Shown here: positions 37,941 to 47,674 of the stretch, in pieces | How positions within the stretch are numbered: the stretch's first letter is position 1 | Layout of the letters: each line of letters starts with the position of its first letter | NCBI RefSeq assembly: GCF_000768555.3 | Contig: NZ_KN293977.1 | Span: 1-64,000, forward strand | Source of the DNA: Roseovarius mucosus DSM 17069 | GTDB lineage: Bacteria > Pseudomonadota > Alphaproteobacteria > Rhodobacterales > Rhodobacteraceae | DNA: 64,000 nucleotides | Reading direction: 5' to 3' | The notes under the pieces: generated by a model | The model's database searches: none | The model's input: the letters and a program-made list of their open reading frames with translations, nothing else | What the model was told of the DNA's origin: nothing | Program-made: the position numbers and the translations under genes

Positions 37941-38720
37941 TTATTCCGGTTTCTGCCCGCCGATGCGCTGGGTCAGGTCCGCAGCCGCCTCGGCCACTTG
38001 CCGTCCGACGGTCTCGAGCCGGGAATCGGGCAGGCGGGCGGCCAGACCCGAGACCGAGATGGCGCAGACCGCCTCGGCCTGCGGCGACCAGACCACGGCG
38101 GCAAGGCAGCGCAGGCCGGTCACGTGTTCCTCATCATCCAGCGCAAAACCCTGGGCACGGATGCGTTTGATGTCCACCATGGCGGTGGTCAGGCTGCGAT
38201 GTGAGCGTTTGGTCATCGGGTGAAAGCCGGTGCGCGCCACGAATTCCGCAATATCGGCATCGGGCCAAGTGGCGAGAATCGCCTTGCCCATGCCAGAGCA
38301 AAAGGCGGGCACGCGCCCGCCGGGGGGCGAGATGGCGCGCATGATCTCGCGGCTTTCGACCTGTGACAGGGTCACAAGCTCGTCCTGGTCGAGAATCCCG
38401 AGATTGGCGGTTTCGCGCGTGACATCACGCAGATGACGCAAAAGCGGCAGCGCCGGGGTCACGAAATTATGCCGCCGGGCAAAGGCGGTGCCCACCGAAA
38501 ACGCGCCGCGCCCCACATGCCAGAGCGCGCGTTCCGAATCGAACTGGGCGAAATGCTGCAATTCCAGCGTGGTCAGCAGCCGGTGGGTGGTCGAGACCGC
38601 AAGACCGGCCAGCCGCGCCAGATCCGAGACGCGCGCGCCTTCGTCCTGCTGGCTGAGCAGGTGCAGCAGGCGCAAGGCGCGGGCGACAGACTGGACGCCT
38701 TGGGTTTGGGGGTCGGACAT
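37941..38720 (-). CDS. IclR-family transcriptional regulator
   Basis: 259 residues. The N-terminal winged helix (SVARALRLLHLLSQ, VSDLARLAGLAVSTTHRLLTTL) and the C-terminal GAF-like effector domain (TANLGILDQDELVTLSQVES, FCSGMGKAILA, GFALDDEEHVTGLRCLAAVV) are clear. The start at 38720 gives the usual short N-terminus. It is divergent from malate synthase G, with IclR-type inverted repeats between them, so it probably responds to glyoxylate or a related acid and controls glcB. It converges with xseA (5-bp gap). Confidence 0.93.
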   Translation of the reverse strand: MSDPQTQGVQSVARALRLLHLLSQQDEGARVSDLARLAGLAVSTTHRLLTTLELQHFAQFDSERALWHVGRGAFSVGTAFARRHNFVTPALPLLRHLRDVTRETANLGILDQDELVTLSQVESREIMRAISPPGGRVPAFCSGMGKAILATWPDADIAEFVARTGFHPMTKRSHRSLTTAMVDIKRIRAQGFALDDEEHVTGLRCLAAVVWSPQAEAVCAISVSGLAARLPDSRLETVGRQVAEAAADLTQRIGGQKPE

Positions 38721-38732
38721 GTTCGGTATACC

Positions 38733-38759
38733 TTTCCATACAATGGAAAACATTTTTCC
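38733..38759. promoter_or_regulatory. IclR-type operator between the regulator and glcB
   Basis: TTTCCAT-ACA-ATGGAAA (38733-38749) is a perfect 7-base-arm repeat. It overlaps GGAAAA-CA-TTTTTCC (38745-38759), close to the IclR consensus TGGAAA...TTTCCA. A GGTATACC palindrome (38725-38732) adjoins it. Confidence 0.6.
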
Positions 38760-38832
38760 CGTTCTTACAAGTGCCGCAGCACTGAAGTAGCTGCAAACCC
38801 CGATGATTTCCTGAAATACTGGAGCGATACTC

Positions 38833-40959
38833 ATGACCACCTATGTTGACCGTCACGGCCTGAGCGTGGCCGCACCGCTGGCCCGTCTGATCGAGGATGA
38901 GGTGCTGCTTGGGCTGAGCGCCGATCAGTTCTGGTCGGGCTATGCCGCGCTGTTGCGTGATCTGGCCCCCAAGAACGCGGCCCTCTTGGCCAAGCGGCGG
39001 GAATTGCAGGTGCAGATCGACGGCTGGCACCGGGCGCGGCGCGGCCAGCAATTCGACGGTGAGGCATATCGCGAGTTTCTGACCGAGATCGGCTATCTGG
39101 TGCCGGAACCCGAGACATTCGAGCTGGGCACGCAGAATGTCGATGCCGAGATTGCGCAGGTCGCGGGGCCGCAATTGGTGGTGCCGGTGATGAATGCGCG
39201 CTTTGCGCTCAATGCGGCCAATGCGCGCTGGGGCAGTCTCTATGATGCGCTCTATGGCACGGATGCGATTGCAGGGCGTGCAGCGGGGCCGGGCTATGAC
39301 GCGGCGCGCGGGGCGCAAGTGATTGCATGGGCGCGGGCACATATGGACAAGGTGGCCCCTTTGGCGGCTGGCTCTTGGGCGGATGTGGATGCCTTGGAGG
39401 TGGATGGCGAGTTGCGCATCACGGTCGCAGGACAGGTGACGGGGCTGGCCGATTCGGCGCAATTTGCCGGGCATACGGCGGGCGGTAATGTGATGTTGCG
39501 GGTCAACGGGCTGATGATCGAGATCGTGATCGACCGGGCCTCGGCCATTGGTCGCGATGATCCGGCTGGGATTTCTGACGTGCGGATCGAGAGCGCGCTG
39601 ACCGCTATACAGGATTGCGAGGATTCGGTCGCGGCGGTGGATGCCGACGACAAATGCGTGGTCTACCGCAACTGGCTGGGTCTGATGCGCGGGGATCTGG
39701 AAGAGCGGTTCGAGAAGGGCGGGCGGCTCTTGACCCGGCGGCTGAACCCGGATGTGACCTATCTTGATCCGCAGGGCGCCGAGGTGGTGCATCCCGGTCG
39801 TGCGCTGATGCTGGTGCGCAATGTTGGTCTGTTGATGACCACGGATGCGGTGCTGCTCGATGGCAAGGAAACACCCGAGGTGATGCTGGATGCGGCGGTG
39901 ACCGTGGCGGCGGCGATGCATGATCTGGCGCGCGGGCCTGAGGGCAATTCGCGGGCTGGATCTGTCTATGTGGTGATCCCCAAGCTGCACGGACCCGAGG
40001 AATGTGCCTTTGTCGATACGCTCTATGGGCGGATCGAAGAGGTGCTGGGCCTGCCACGCAACACGGTCAAGCTGGGCGTGATGGACGAAGAGCGGCGGAC
40101 CTCGGCGAACCTGATGGCTTGTATCAAGGCGGTCAAGGATCGCTGCGTGTTCATCAATACCGGGTTTCTGGACCGCACCGGGGATGAAATTCATACCTCG
40201 ATGCAGGCGGGGCCGGTCATTCCCAAGGGCGAGATGCAAAAGGCGATCTGGCTCGCGGCCTATGAGGCCGGGAATGTCGATGCGGGCCTTGCGGCGGGTA
40301 TGACCGGGCGCGGTCAGATCGGCAAGGGCATGTGGGCCAAGCCCGATGCCATGGCCGATATGCTGGAGGTCAAGATCGCGCATCCCAAGGCCGGGGCGAA
40401 TACCGCATGGGTGCCGTCGCCCACCGCGGCGACGCTGCATGCCACGCATTACCATCAGGTGGATGTGGCTGGACTGCAAGAGGCGCTGAAAGGGCGGGAT
40501 CGCGCGGCACGGGCCGATCTCTTGACGCCGCCGCTGATGGTGGGGCGGAACCTATCGGGCGAAGAGGTGCGGCGCGAGTTGGACAATTCCTGTCAGTCGA
40601 TCCTGGGCTATGTGGTGCGCTGGGTCGATCAGGGCATTGGCTGTTCCAAGGTGCCGGACATCAATGATGTCGCCCTGATGGAGGATCGCGCAACGCTGCG
40701 GATTTCGTCGCAATATCTGGCAAATTGGCTTATCCATGGGATCTGTACGGCAGAGGAAATCGACGCCTCGTTGCGGCGTATGGCCCCCAAGGTGGATGCG
40801 CAGAACGCGCATGACCCGGCCTATCGCCCGATGGCGCCCGATTTCGACGGGGCGGCGTTCAAGGCGGCGCGGGACCTGATTTTCGAGGGGGCCAAGCAGC
40901 CCTCGGGCTATACCGAGCCGCTGCTGCATGCGGCGCGGCGTGGGGTCAAGGCGGCATAA
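38833..40959 (+). CDS. glcB: Malate synthase G
   Basis: Condenses glyoxylate with acetyl-CoA to malate, as a monomeric cytosolic enzyme. 708 residues, the G-isoform length. Markers are [82 protein letters not shown] and [25 protein letters not shown]. It is regulated, by position, by the divergent IclR protein. A GlcG-like gene follows 11 bp downstream. It would use glyoxylate from glycolate, purines or, if the PanE-like enzyme does so, oxalate. Confidence 0.97.
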   Translation: MTTYVDRHGLSVAAPLARLIEDEVLLGLSADQFWSGYAALLRDLAPKNAALLAKRRELQVQIDGWHRARRGQQFDGEAYREFLTEIGYLVPEPETFELGTQNVDAEIAQVAGPQLVVPVMNARFALNAANARWGSLYDALYGTDAIAGRAAGPGYDAARGAQVIAWARAHMDKVAPLAAGSWADVDALEVDGELRITVAGQVTGLADSAQFAGHTAGGNVMLRVNGLMIEIVIDRASAIGRDDPAGISDVRIESALTAIQDCEDSVAAVDADDKCVVYRNWLGLMRGDLEERFEKGGRLLTRRLNPDVTYLDPQGAEVVHPGRALMLVRNVGLLMTTDAVLLDGKETPEVMLDAAVTVAAAMHDLARGPEGNSRAGSVYVVIPKLHGPEECAFVDTLYGRIEEVLGLPRNTVKLGVMDEERRTSANLMACIKAVKDRCVFINTGFLDRTGDEIHTSMQAGPVIPKGEMQKAIWLAAYEAGNVDAGLAAGMTGRGQIGKGMWAKPDAMADMLEVKIAHPKAGANTAWVPSPTAATLHATHYHQVDVAGLQEALKGRDRAARADLLTPPLMVGRNLSGEEVRRELDNSCQSILGYVVRWVDQGIGCSKVPDINDVALMEDRATLRISSQYLANWLIHGICTAEEIDASLRRMAPKVDAQNAHDPAYRPMAPDFDGAAFKAARDLIFEGAKQPSGYTEPLLHAARRGVKAA

Positions 40960-40970
40960 GGGGCAGGGCC

Positions 40971-41393
40971 ATGATGACAGTGAAGCGGCTTGATCTGGCG
41001 GATGCCGGGGCGCTCCTTGCCGGGGCGCGGGCCAAGGCGGCGGAAATCGGCGTGCCGATGTGCATCGCCATCACCGACGAGGGCGGCAATCTGGTGGCAT
41101 TCGAGCGGATGGATGGCGGCAAGGTCACGTCGATTACCATTGCCATCGACAAGGCCTTTACCGCCGCCGGAGCCAAAAAGGCGACGCATGAATATGGCGA
41201 GGTGAGCCAACCCGGCAAGCCGGTGTACGGTATCGCCTCGGCCATTGGCGGGCGGTTGATGGTGGTGGGCGGTGGCCTGCCTGTCGTCGTGGACGGAGAG
41301 GTTGTGGGCGGCATCGGCGTGAGTTCGGGCACACCGATGCAGGACCGCGAGGTTGCAGAGGCCGGGATCGCGGCGTTTCTGGCGGAACTCTAA
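40971..41393 (+). CDS. glcG: GlcG/HbpS-like haem-degrading-domain protein
   Basis: A 140-residue protein of the DUF336 family. Typical sequences are AAEIGVPMCIAITDEGGNLVAFERMDG, TITIAIDKAFTAA and VGGGLPVVVDGEVVGGIGVSSGTPMQDREVAEAG. It is often found with glycolate/glyoxylate genes (glcG) and with diol utilisation; the biochemical role is poorly defined. It follows glcB by 11 bp as one unit. Its stop codon overlaps that of the convergent coxG gene. Confidence 0.88.
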   Translation: MMTVKRLDLADAGALLAGARAKAAEIGVPMCIAITDEGGNLVAFERMDGGKVTSITIAIDKAFTAAGAKKATHEYGEVSQPGKPVYGIASAIGGRLMVVGGGLPVVVDGEVVGGIGVSSGTPMQDREVAEAGIAAFLAEL

Positions 41394-41839
41394 ACTTCGG
41401 CGGGGGCCAAGGCCTGCTGAAAATTTGCAAAGAACTGCGCGGCGAGTTTCTTTGCCGTGCTCTGAATCAGGCGGCTGCCCAATTGCGCGAGCTTGCCGCC
41501 GATTTCGGCGCGGGCGGTGTAGCGCAGCGTGGTGACGCCGTTGTCTTCGGTCAAGGTCACATCCGCGCCGCCCTTGGCATGGCCTGCGGCGCCGCCATTG
41601 CCCTGACCTGTCAGTGAAAACGCATCCGGCGCGCCTGTGGTGTCGAGCGTGACGGTGCCAGTAAAGCGCGCCTTGACCGGCCCGATCTTGAGCACGACGC
41701 GCGCCTCAAGTTCAGTGTCGGACTGTTTGATCAACTCCTCACAGCCCGGAATGCTCTGGCGCAGGATTTCGGGATCGTTCAGCGCGGCGTAGACGCGGGA
41801 TTTGGGCGCGTGAAGCGTGATTTCATCGGCGAGGTCCAT
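41390..41839 (-). CDS. coxG: CO dehydrogenase accessory protein CoxG
   Basis: A 149-residue START/SRPBCC-fold protein. The family N-terminus ITLHAPKSRVYAALNDPEILRQSIPGCEEL is diagnostic, with RFTGTVTL in the middle and a helical C-terminus (LGSRLIQSTAKKLAAQFFANF). CoxG helps attach the CO dehydrogenase to the membrane and link it to quinones. It is the last gene of the minus-strand cox cluster. Confidence 0.9.
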   Translation of the reverse strand: MDLADEITLHAPKSRVYAALNDPEILRQSIPGCEELIKQSDTELEARVVLKIGPVKARFTGTVTLDTTGAPDAFSLTGQGNGGAAGHAKGGADVTLTEDNGVTTLRYTARAEIGGKLAQLGSRLIQSTAKKLAAQFFANFQQALAPAEV

Positions 41840-41865
41840 GGGGTCTCCTTGATACTTGGGGAATG

Positions 41866-42633
41866 TCAGGTCTGGCGCTGGCCCTGGCGGCGGTGCTGGA
41901 CGATCTGCGCAAGGATCGAGAGCGCGATTTCCTCGGGCGTCACGGCATGGATCGCAAGGCCTGCAGGCGCGTGAACCCGCGCCAGCGCCTCAGGCGTGGC
42001 CTCAAGCCGCGCGGCGAGGGTGGCGAACTTGCGGCGGCTGGCGACAAAGCCGATGTAATCTGCGTCACTGGCAAGCGCCGCGCGCAGGGCGTCAAGATCG
42101 CCCACGCCTTGGGTGGCGATGACCACCATGCGCACATGGTTGGCGGCGGGCAGGGGGCCAGAATCGGGCAGGGTATCCGGCGTGGTGATGTCAAAGCCGA
42201 AGGGCTGGGCGAGGGTGGCAAGCGCCAGGGCCACGGGCGAGGCCCCGAGAATCACCAGTTCTGGGCGAGGCAGGACAGGTTCCACGAAAATCTCCATCGC
42301 GCCCTTGCTGGGACAGCCGTTGCGGGCAATGTCGCGCCCCTCATGGCGCTGACCGGGGCTGAGACCCTGTGCGGTCAGATCCTCGTCGGGCTGAATGGAA
42401 ATCAGGCGCGGTGTGCCCTCGGCGATGGCGCTCTGGGCGGCGCGGGCAACCGCGCCCCGCACGCATCCGCCGCCGATCCAGCCCTCGGTGATGGTGCCAT
42501 CCGCGAGGATCAGCGCCCGTGCGCCCGGCTTGGCGGCGGTGGCCCCGACGGTGCGGATCACGGTGGCGATCGCATAGGGGGTGCGGGCGGCGTTCAAGCG
42601 GTGGGTAGCCGTGTTGAGCGTGTCAGGGATCAT
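41866..42633 (-). CDS. coxF: XdhC/CoxF-family molybdenum cofactor maturation protein
   Basis: 255 residues of the XdhC/CoxI family, which handles and delivers the sulfurated molybdenum cofactor to the large subunit. The N-terminal domain shows VIRTVGATAAKPGARALI and GWIGGGCVRGAV. The C-terminal Rossmann part contains ELVILGASPVALAL and YIGFVASRRKF. Its ATG overlaps the coxE stop by four bases. The gene may be called coxF or coxI in different clusters. Confidence 0.88.
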   Translation of the reverse strand: MIPDTLNTATHRLNAARTPYAIATVIRTVGATAAKPGARALILADGTITEGWIGGGCVRGAVARAAQSAIAEGTPRLISIQPDEDLTAQGLSPGQRHEGRDIARNGCPSKGAMEIFVEPVLPRPELVILGASPVALALATLAQPFGFDITTPDTLPDSGPLPAANHVRMVVIATQGVGDLDALRAALASDADYIGFVASRRKFATLAARLEATPEALARVHAPAGLAIHAVTPEEIALSILAQIVQHRRQGQRQT

Positions 42634-43811
42634 GTCAGGCGCTCCAACTGCGGGCCAAGCGCCGCCAGATCATCGAGCGTCGTGGCAGCGGCGAAGAGAT
42701 CAAGATGCGGCAGGGCGGCGGCCATGGCGGCCGTCACCGGCGCGTAATCCTTCCAACCTTTCAAGGGGTTGAGCCATATGATGCGACCGCCCCGTTTGCG
42801 CAGCCGCGCGAGGGCGTCGGTCAGGGCGGCGGGCGGGTCGGTGTCGTAGCCGTCCGAAAGGATCACAACGACCGAGCGCGAATTGACGCAATGCCGCGCA
42901 GGGCCGTGGGCGAACTGTGCAAGCGATGCACCGATTTTCGAGCCGCCGCCAAAGCCATCGGCCAAGAGCGACAGGCGGTTGAGCGCGCGCAGCGGATCAG
43001 GGTCACGCAGCGCGTCAGAAATGCGCACAAGGCGGGTGTGGAACAGCCACGCGTCGGTGGCGTCATCGGCGCGAATGAGGCCGGTGAGAAAGGCGAGAAA
43101 CACCCGCGCGTAGATTGTCATCGAGCCGGAGACATCGCAAAGGGCGATGATCCGCATTTGCCGGTCTGGGCGTTTCTTGCGCGGGAGTGTCAGAGGCTCG
43201 CCCCCGGTCGAGAGGCTGGCACGGATCAGGCGGCGAAAGTGGATTTGATCGCCCCGGCGCGCGGCGCGGCGACGGCGCGACCGGCGGTAGGCGAGGGAGT
43301 GCGCGAGGTGGCGGGCGATGGATTCAGCGGCGGCAATGTCCTGCGGGCTGACCAGTTTGCGCATGTCGTGATGCATGAGGCTGGCGGTGCGGCTGGCGAT
43401 GAGCGTGCCGGTGCCCTCGCCATGCGCGGCACCTGCACCATCGTCGGGGGCGTGAATTTGCCCGCGCGCGGCGGCGTTTTCGCCGCTTGCTTCGCGGCTG
43501 CTGCGGCTGTGGGCGTTGCCGCCACGCTCTGACGGGGCAAATTTTTCGCGCACGCGGCCGGCGTTCAGCCAATAGCTGTCAAAGAGCGCGTCGAACTGCG
43601 TCACCTCATCGGCGGTGCTGGCGCAGACCGACTTGAGGGCGCGGCGGGTCTCGTCGGGGTTGGCGGCGTTGACATGGGTGAGCGCGGCGAGGGCTGTTTC
43701 TGTCTCGCCCACCCCCAAACGCAGGCCATTGGCGCGCAGATGGGCGATGAAACCCGCGATGCGCGCCGATGGCCCCGGATCGCGGGCGGCAAAGCGGGTG
43801 ACGCGACTCAT
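42630..43811 (-). CDS. coxE: VWA-domain protein CoxE
   Basis: 393 residues. The N-terminal helical part (GFIAHLRANGLRLGVGETETALAAL) is that of the CoxE/VWA-containing family. A variable charged linker with several arginine runs follows. The C-terminal von Willebrand A domain has the MIDAS motif DVSGSM and the downstream ILSDGYDT. It works with the AAA ATPase CoxD in maturing the copper-molybdenum site. Start and stop overlap its neighbours by four bases each. Confidence 0.92.
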   Translation of the reverse strand: MSRVTRFAARDPGPSARIAGFIAHLRANGLRLGVGETETALAALTHVNAANPDETRRALKSVCASTADEVTQFDALFDSYWLNAGRVREKFAPSERGGNAHSRSSREASGENAAARGQIHAPDDGAGAAHGEGTGTLIASRTASLMHHDMRKLVSPQDIAAAESIARHLAHSLAYRRSRRRRAARRGDQIHFRRLIRASLSTGGEPLTLPRKKRPDRQMRIIALCDVSGSMTIYARVFLAFLTGLIRADDATDAWLFHTRLVRISDALRDPDPLRALNRLSLLADGFGGGSKIGASLAQFAHGPARHCVNSRSVVVILSDGYDTDPPAALTDALARLRKRGGRIIWLNPLKGWKDYAPVTAAMAAALPHLDLFAAATTLDDLAALGPQLERLT

Positions 43812-44687
43812 GCCGCTTGTCCCGCGAGGCGCTGCGCCACTTCGGTGGTGATGCGGGCGCGGTCCACTTGGGTCTTGAGCAGGGTGGCGAGGGCAGCTTG
43901 CAGGATCACCGGATCATGGGTCAGGTCGTTGATGCCGAGGCCAGCAAGGGCGGCGGCGAAATCGAGGGTTTCGGCGATGCCGGGGGTTTTCTCCAGATCC
44001 TCGCGGCGGAGTGTCTGCACGAAGCTGACGATCTGGCGGGTGAGGTGTTGGTCGATCTGGGGACAGCGACTTTGCAATATTGCAAGCTCTGCGGCGCGTT
44101 CCGGGTAGTCGACATGCGCATAAATGCAGCGTCTGCGCAGCGCATCCGAGAGGTCGCGGGTGCCATTGGCCGTGAGGATCACCATGGGGCGCGCAGTGGC
44201 GGTGACGGTACCCATCTCGGGAATGGTGATCTGGAACTCGGACAGAATTTCAAGAAGATAGGCCTCGAATTCCTCGTCCGCGCGGTCGATCTCGTCGATC
44301 AGCAGAACCGGCGATTCCGTCTGCCTGATGGCCTGCAACAAGGGACGCTCCAGCAGATATTCATCCGAGAATATCCGTGCCTCGATGCCGGCCCCTGTCT
44401 CGCCCCCCTTCGGCGGCGGCGCGGATGGCAAGGAGTTGGCGGGGGTAGTTCCATTCATAGATCGCCTGTGCTGCGTCCAGCCCTTCGTAGCATTGCAACC
44501 GGATCAGGCGCGTGGATTTGAGCGCCGCGAGCACGCGCGCCACCTCGGTTTTGCCCACGCCTGCCGCCCCTTCCAGCAGGAGAGGCCGCCCCAGCGACAG
44601 CGCGATATGCAAGGCCATGACCAGATCATCGCCCGCGATATAGCCATGATCCGCCATGCTCTGTTGCAGATCGCGCCAGTCTGCCAT
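43808..44687 (-). pseudogene. coxD: MoxR-type AAA ATPase CoxD, frameshifted
   Basis: CoxD is an AAA+ chaperone needed to build the copper-sulfur bridge of CO dehydrogenase. Frame one runs from the ATG at 44687 (MADWRDLQQSM) through the Walker A loop GAAGVGKT (residues 40-47) to YPRQLLAIRAAAEGG. Frame two continues with GIEARIFSDEYLLERPLLQAI, Walker B VLLIDEID and the sensor TANGTRDLSDALRRRC, ending just before coxE with an ATGA overlap. One extra base in the six-C run at 44403-44408 separates them; with five the protein is continuous at about 292 residues, of normal length. Both halves are otherwise intact, which suggests a very recent mutation or a sequencing error. Confidence 0.88.
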
Positions 44688-44728
44688 GCTGTCATCCTGT
44701 TTCTTCTTGGTGCAAATACTCCGGGGGT

Positions 44729-44746
44729 CCGGGGGCTGGCCCCCGG
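44729..44746. repeat. GC-rich palindrome between coxL and coxD
   Basis: CCGGGGG-CTGG-CCCCCGG. The preceding TGGTGCAAATACTCCGGGGG resembles part of the dispersed element at 58083 and 61259. It may attenuate transcription between the structural and accessory cox genes. Confidence 0.6.
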
Positions 44747-44754
44747 TCCCGTCC

Positions 44755-47172
44755 TCAGCCATGCAGCCCAAGCTCGTGCGCCGCGCGCCAGATGCGCCAA
44801 TGATCATGCGGCATATGGGTGTGGCGCAGGCCAAAGGGGCGCAGCGCGTCATGCACGGCGTTGGAAAAGGCCGGAACACCGCCGACATTCGGGCTTTCGC
44901 CCACGCCCTTGGCCCCGATGGGGTGATGCGGCGAGGGGGTTTCGGTGTGATCGGTGGTGTAATGCGGCGTTTCCCAGGCAGTCGGGAGGAAGAAATCCAT
45001 CAGCGTGCCGGTTTTGACATTGCCCATCTCGTCATAGGCAATCTCTTGCCCCATGGCGATGGCGAGTGCCTCGGTCAGGCCGCCGTGGACCTGGCCTTCG
45101 ATCACCATCGGATTGATGCGGGTGCCGCAATCGTCGAGCGCGTAGAACTGGCGCACCGCGATCTCGCCGGTGTCCACGTCGATCTCCATCACGCAGATAT
45201 AGGCGCCGAAGGGATAGGTCATGTTGGGCGGGTCATAGTAGCTGACCGCTTCGAGCCCCGGCTCGACACCGGGAATGGCCTGATGATAGGCGGCATAGGC
45301 AATCTCGGCCATGGTCTTGAATCGTTCCGGCGCGCCCTTGACGACAAAGCGGTCGATGTCGAATTCGACGTCATCGTCGTGGACCTCAAGCAGATAGGCC
45401 GCGATCATCTGCGCCTTGGCGCGGATCTTGCGACCGGCAAGCGCGGTGGCCGCGCCTGCGACGGGTGTCGAGCGGCTGCCATAGGTGCCAAGGCCGTAAG
45501 GGGCGGTGTCGGTGTCGCCTTCTTCCACCGTGATCTTGTCCGCCGGAATGCCGATTTCGGAGGCGAGGATCTGGGCAAAGGTGGTGGCGTGGCCTTGGCC
45601 CTGAGAGATGGTGCCAAGACGGGCGATGGCCGATCCGGTGGGGTGGATGCGAATCTCGCAGCTGTCGAACATGCCCATCCCGAGGATGTCGCAATTCTTG
45701 ACCGGGCCAGCGCCGACGATCTCGGTGAAATGGGTCAGGCCGATCCCCAGCAATTTGCGGGTTTCGCCGCGTTTGAAGGCCGCGACCCGGTCGGCCTGTT
45801 CCGCGCGCAGACCGGCGTAATCCACGGCCTTGAGCGCCTTGTCCCAAGCGGTGTGATAGTCGCCCGAATCGTATTCCCAGCCAAGCGCCGACTGATAGGG
45901 AAACTGGTCGGCGCGGATGAAGTTGAGGCGCCGCAGCTCTGCGGCGTCCATGCCCAACTCGATCGCCAGTATCTCGATCATCCGTTCGATGAAATAGGCG
46001 GCCTCGGTCACGCGGAAGGAGCAGCGATAGGCGACGCCGCCGGGGGCCTTGTTGGTATAGACGCCATCGACGCCCACGTAGGCCACGGGGATGTCATAGC
46101 TGCCGGTGCAGATGTGAAAGAAGCCGGCAGGAAATTTGGTGGGATCGGCGCAGGCGTCGAACGCGCCGTGATCGGCGGTGACATGGCACCAAAGGCCGGT
46201 GATCTTGCCGTCTTTGGTGGCCGCGATCTTGCCTTTCATCCAGTAATCGCGGGCGAATGCTGTGGCCATCAGGTTTTCCATCCGGTCCTCGACCCATTTC
46301 ACCGGCACGCCGGTCACGATAGAGGCGACAATGGCGCAGACATAGCCGGGATAGACGCCCACCTTGTTGCCAAATCCGCCGCCGATGTCGGGGCTGACCA
46401 CGCGGATGTTGTGTTCGTCGATGCCCGAGAGCAAGGAGGCCACGGTGCGCACCACATGCGGGGCCTGAAAGGTGCCGTAGACGGTGAGCTTGCCATTCAC
46501 CTTGTCCATGGATGCGACGCAGCCGCAGGTTTCCAGTGGGCAGGGGTGGGTGCGGTGGTAGTAGATCATTTCCTCGGCCACCACATCGGCGGCGGCGATC
46601 ACCTCTTCGGTGGCGGATTTGTCGCCCTCTTCCCACAGGAAAATGTGGTTGGGGTGGCGGCGGGGGCCGTGCGCGCCATCGGCACCGGGGGTGAGATCCT
46701 CGCGCAGGGTCACATCGGATTGCAGGGCCTCGAACGGGTCGGTGATGACGGTCAGTTCCTCATACTCGACCTCGACCAGTTCCACGGCATCGGCGGCGAT
46801 ATAGCGGTCGCGGGCGACGACAAAGGCCACCTCTTGCCCTTGAAAGAGCACCTTGCCATCGGCCAGCACCATCTGTTTGTCGCCCGCAAGCGTGGGCATC
46901 CAGTGCAGGCCAAGCGGTTCGAGATCCTTGGCGGTCAGCACAGCGACCACGCCATCGAGCGCCATGGCGGCGGAGGTGTCGATGGATTTGACGCGGGCAT
47001 GGGCGTAGGGCGAGCGAACAAAATCGCCAAAGAGCATACCGGGCAGCTTGATGTCATCGACATAGTTGCCCTTGCCTTGGGTAAAGCGTGCATCCTCCAC
47101 GCGCTTGCGGGCGCAGCCGATGCCCTTGAGCTTGGCGGTGCGGTCGTCGCGGTCTGGGGTCAGGTCGTTCAT
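44755..47172 (-). CDS. coxL: Aerobic CO dehydrogenase large subunit, form I
   Basis: The molybdenum/copper catalytic subunit, oxidising CO with water to CO2. 805 residues (Oligotropha 809). The form I active-site loop AYRCSFR is present, with C384 as the copper-binding cysteine; form II proteins have AYRGAGR. Other xanthine-oxidase-family sequences are [42 protein letters not shown] and [13 protein letters not shown], the last carrying the base glutamate. The start overlaps the coxS stop (ATGA). The order coxM-S-L-D-E-F-G matches carboxydotrophic roseobacters. CO would serve as a supplementary energy source. Confidence 0.97.
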   Translation of the reverse strand: MNDLTPDRDDRTAKLKGIGCARKRVEDARFTQGKGNYVDDIKLPGMLFGDFVRSPYAHARVKSIDTSAAMALDGVVAVLTAKDLEPLGLHWMPTLAGDKQMVLADGKVLFQGQEVAFVVARDRYIAADAVELVEVEYEELTVITDPFEALQSDVTLREDLTPGADGAHGPRRHPNHIFLWEEGDKSATEEVIAAADVVAEEMIYYHRTHPCPLETCGCVASMDKVNGKLTVYGTFQAPHVVRTVASLLSGIDEHNIRVVSPDIGGGFGNKVGVYPGYVCAIVASIVTGVPVKWVEDRMENLMATAFARDYWMKGKIAATKDGKITGLWCHVTADHGAFDACADPTKFPAGFFHICTGSYDIPVAYVGVDGVYTNKAPGGVAYRCSFRVTEAAYFIERMIEILAIELGMDAAELRRLNFIRADQFPYQSALGWEYDSGDYHTAWDKALKAVDYAGLRAEQADRVAAFKRGETRKLLGIGLTHFTEIVGAGPVKNCDILGMGMFDSCEIRIHPTGSAIARLGTISQGQGHATTFAQILASEIGIPADKITVEEGDTDTAPYGLGTYGSRSTPVAGAATALAGRKIRAKAQMIAAYLLEVHDDDVEFDIDRFVVKGAPERFKTMAEIAYAAYHQAIPGVEPGLEAVSYYDPPNMTYPFGAYICVMEIDVDTGEIAVRQFYALDDCGTRINPMVIEGQVHGGLTEALAIAMGQEIAYDEMGNVKTGTLMDFFLPTAWETPHYTTDHTETPSPHHPIGAKGVGESPNVGGVPAFSNAVHDALRPFGLRHTHMPHDHWRIWRAAHELGLHG

Positions 47173-47663
47173 TCTGCGGCCTCCTTGGCAGCATTGATCG
47201 TGGCGGCGGCGGCAAGCACGGATTTGACGATGTTCTGATAGCCGGTGCAGCGGCAGAGATTGCCGGCCATGCCAAAACGCACCTCTTCCTCGGTCGGGTC
47301 GGGGTTTTCCTTGAGGAGTTGCGCCGCGCGGGTGATCATGCCCGGCGTGCAGAAGCCGCATTGCAACCCGTGATGCTCGCGGAACGCCTCTTGCAGCGGA
47401 TGCAGCGCGTCGGGCGTGCCGAGCCCCTCGATGGTGGTGATGGAGGCACCATCGGCTTGCGCGGCGAACACCGTGCAGGATTTGACCGAGCGGTCGCCCA
47501 TGATCACGGTGCAGGCGCCGCAATGCGAGGTTTCGCAGCCAATGTGAGGCCCGGTGATATTGAGGCGTTCGCGCAGGACATGGATCAGGAGTTCGCGCGG
47601 CTCGGCCAGCAATTCATGCCGGGTGCCGTTTACGGTGAGGGTGATCTGCATTTTCTTTGACAT
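47169..47663 (-). CDS. coxS: Aerobic CO dehydrogenase small iron-sulfur subunit
   Basis: 164 residues with two [2Fe-2S] clusters. The plant-ferredoxin-like N-terminal site uses C43, C48, C51 and C63 ([12 protein letters not shown]). The helical C-terminal site uses C102, C105, C137 and C139 ([21 protein letters not shown]). It passes electrons from CoxL to the FAD of CoxM. GAGG lies upstream of the ATG. An internal ATG four codons on is a possible start. Confidence 0.96.
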   Translation of the reverse strand: MSKKMQITLTVNGTRHELLAEPRELLIHVLRERLNITGPHIGCETSHCGACTVIMGDRSVKSCTVFAAQADGASITTIEGLGTPDALHPLQEAFREHHGLQCGFCTPGMITRAAQLLKENPDPTEEEVRFGMAGNLCRCTGYQNIVKSVLAAAATINAAKEAAE

Positions 47664-47674
47664 GGGTCTCTTCC

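Noticed and set aside
38467..40479. 670-codon minus-strand open frame
   Set aside because: Antisense to glcB and overlapping the IclR gene; composition is a mirror of the real genes.
44395..44412. Programmed frameshift in coxD
   Set aside because: The shift needed skips one base in a plain homopolymer with no slippery codons, stop signal or stimulatory structure evident; mutation or read error is simpler.
44656..47238. 860-codon plus-strand open frame
   Set aside because: Exactly antisense to coxL, whose motifs are unambiguous. High GC keeps the opposite frame free of stops.
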